6,077 bases of DNA from Spirochaetia bacterium (lineage in GTDB: Bacteria; Spirochaetota; Spirochaetia; Sphaerochaetales; Sphaerochaetaceae): contig CAAGIP010000238.1 of NCBI GenBank assembly GCA_900769955.1, forward strand, positions 1 to 6,077. Direction: 5' to 3'. Positions 5,024-6,077 of this stretch are shown here, piece by piece; the stretch's first letter is position 1; every line of letters begins with the position of its first letter. Both the position numbers and the translations under genes were made by a program. Under the pieces are notes generated by a model. The model saw only the letters and a program-made list of their open reading frames with translations, had not been told where the DNA came from and searched no databases.

Positions 5024-6077
5024 ACGACGGTCTGGTTGTCGCTTCTGACCTTTCCCTGATTCACAAGGCCGTTTATTACTGCAGCACATGAGGGAGCCGC
5101 CACATTGGCTCCCCAGATGCTGTCCCCGCGCGGGGATGAGACTGCAAAGTAAATAATGTATTTGGGATCATCGGCAGGTACCATGCACAGTGTCGAGGCA
5201 AGTGAGGATCCGTCCTCATAGCTCTTCGAGACTTCATTTATTATCTGAGCTGTTCCGGTCTTTGCCGCAACGCTCACACCGTCAACGGATGCAAGCTTTG
5301 CCGTTCCCGTCTTTACTGCTTCTTCCATATATGACCTTACAAGAGCGGCAGTCTCAGGTGAAATTACTTCTCTTTCTTCCTTTTCAAAGGTATTAACCGT
5401 ATTTCCCTCATGGTCAGTCACTCTTTTCACAATTCGCGGGCTAACGAGCTTTCCGTCATTTGCAAGGGCCGTTGCCGCACTCATGATCTGAAGTGCGTTC
5501 ACGCTGATCTCCTGCCCGAAGGCAACCGTTGCCTGAGTCCTGTGGGACCAAAGCTCCAGCGGAGCAAGGTATCCTGCCGTCACGCCGGGAAGGGAAACAT
5601 CATACTTTTTTGTAAAGCCAAGGGATGTGAGATACTCCCTGAAGCTTTCGGGATCGCACTGGAGTACCCACTTCGTTATGGCTCCGTTACAGCTCTTTGC
5701 GATCATGCCCTTACCGTCAACTTCCCCATGTGCCTCATGACACGTTATGGTGAAGGACTTACCGTCAACGGTGAAAGTTTCCTCCCCGTCACAGATAAAG
5801 GGAGTATCGGTATCTATTCCCTGCTCGATGCAGAATGCGAGTGTGAAGATCTTGAAGACACTGCCCGGTTCGTAAGTGTAGCTCAGGCACCTGTTCATCC
5901 TCTCATCCTCCAATGAGAGCGAATACCTGTTGAGATCATACCAGGGAAAGGATGACATTGCGTAAACCTCCCCGTCCTCAGCTCCCATCACCATTGCCAT
6001 GATGTAGTCGGGATTGTGTGTTTCGCTTATCTGCTGAACCTGAACATCGAGAAGATACTGGATATCAAGATCAAGGG
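5011..6077 (-). CDS. ftsI: FtsI-type penicillin-binding protein, transpeptidase domain (5' partial)
   Basis: This is the C-terminal 354 residues of a class B penicillin-binding protein, which cross-links septal peptidoglycan outside the inner membrane with FtsW. The frame has no stop from 5011 to the right edge, so the visible part begins LDLDIQYLLDVQVQQISETH; the N-terminal membrane anchor and dimerisation domain lie beyond. Counting from the window edge, the blocks are GAEDGEVYAMSSFPWYDLN (31-49), the nucleophile motif EPGSVFK (69-75, Ser72), SCN (128-130), a G-x-T-A-G-Y-L-A-P block and the KTGTAQ motif (272-277). All three active-site motifs (SxxK, SxN, KTG) are present, and YEPGS fits FtsI better than the YPPGS of elongation PBP2. 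No PASTA repeat follows. It converges on flhF with a 13-base overlap. In spirochaetes as I recall, ftsI lies in a cell-wall cluster with mraZ, rsmH and ftsL, which would lie to the right. Confidence 0.93.
   Translation of the reverse strand, partial: LDLDIQYLLDVQVQQISETHNPDYIMAMVMGAEDGEVYAMSSFPWYDLNRYSLSLEDERMNRCLSYTYEPGSVFKIFTLAFCIEQGIDTDTPFICDGEETFTVDGKSFTITCHEAHGEVDGKGMIAKSCNGAITKWVLQCDPESFREYLTSLGFTKKYDVSLPGVTAGYLAPLELWSHRTQATVAFGQEISVNALQIMSAATALANDGKLVSPRIVKRVTDHEGNTVNTFEKEEREVISPETAALVRSYMEEAVKTGTAKLASVDGVSVAAKTGTAQIINEVSKSYEDGSSLASTLCMVPADDPKYIIYFAVSSPRGDSIWGANVAAPSCAAVINGLVNQGKVRSDNQTVVQLN

Noticed and set aside
5410..5916. 168-codon plus-strand frame opposite ftsI
   Set aside because: It lies wholly antisense to an intact penicillin-binding protein with all motifs, and has no ribosome site or recognisable domain.
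1..6077. tRNA, rRNA, CRISPR array, riboswitch, phage or toxin-antitoxin genes
   Set aside because: No cloverleaf, T-loop consensus, regularly spaced repeats or matching proteins were seen; outside 1-372 the sequence is almost fully occupied by recognised genes.

Overview
The window is compact bacterial chromosome. It carries a tightly packed plus-strand gene train, dprA-like > xerC > hslV > hslU > flhF, which collides tail to tail with a minus-strand division transpeptidase gene (ftsI) that runs off the right edge. The order dprA-xerC-hslV-hslU is the conserved housekeeping block that I recall from Firmicutes (smf-topA-trmFO-codV-clpQ-clpY in Bacillus) and from spirochaetes. HslV has an N-terminal Thr-Thr active site, not the Ser of Bacillus ClpQ. 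No codY follows hslU, and the FlhF has a spirochaete-like N-terminal domain. I therefore favour a spirochaete (Treponema- or Sphaerochaeta-like, host-associated or anaerobic) of intermediate G+C. This placement is inference, not proof.

Layout. Bases 1-118 hold a short plus-strand frame open to the left edge, possibly the C-terminus of an unknown, perhaps transposase-like, protein. Bases 119-372 are a more AT-rich stretch with no convincing gene and one plausible sigma-70-type promoter at 286-313. Bases 373-1101 encode a Rossmann-domain-only DprA/Smf relative that has lost most signature motifs of the family. Bases 1121-2002 encode a complete XerC-type tyrosine recombinase with all six catalytic residues at the right spacing. 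Bases 2019-2546 and 2573-3919 encode the HslV peptidase and HslU unfoldase. Bases 3935-5023 encode FlhF, an SRP-family GTPase. Bases 5011-6077 (minus strand) encode the transpeptidase domain of an FtsI-type penicillin-binding protein, with its N-terminus outside the window.

How they fit together. Gaps inside the plus-strand train are only 19, 16, 26 and 15 bases, with no room for terminators, so one polycistronic message is likely. hslV, hslU and flhF each have a strong Shine-Dalgarno sequence, whereas the dprA-like gene and xerC have none that I can see. HslV and HslU form one ATP-dependent protease, and XerC resolves chromosome dimers at division. FlhF normally places or numbers polar flagella, so its position behind hslU without flhA or flhG alongside is noteworthy. 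FtsI cross-links septal peptidoglycan. The flhF and ftsI genes overlap by 13 bases at their stop codons.

I found no tRNA, rRNA, CRISPR array or complete mobile element. The most interesting points are the degenerate DprA, the apparent absence of topA from this block, the flhF placement with its altered G3 motif, and the ambiguous AT-rich left end. I saw no clear evidence of a wholly new system.
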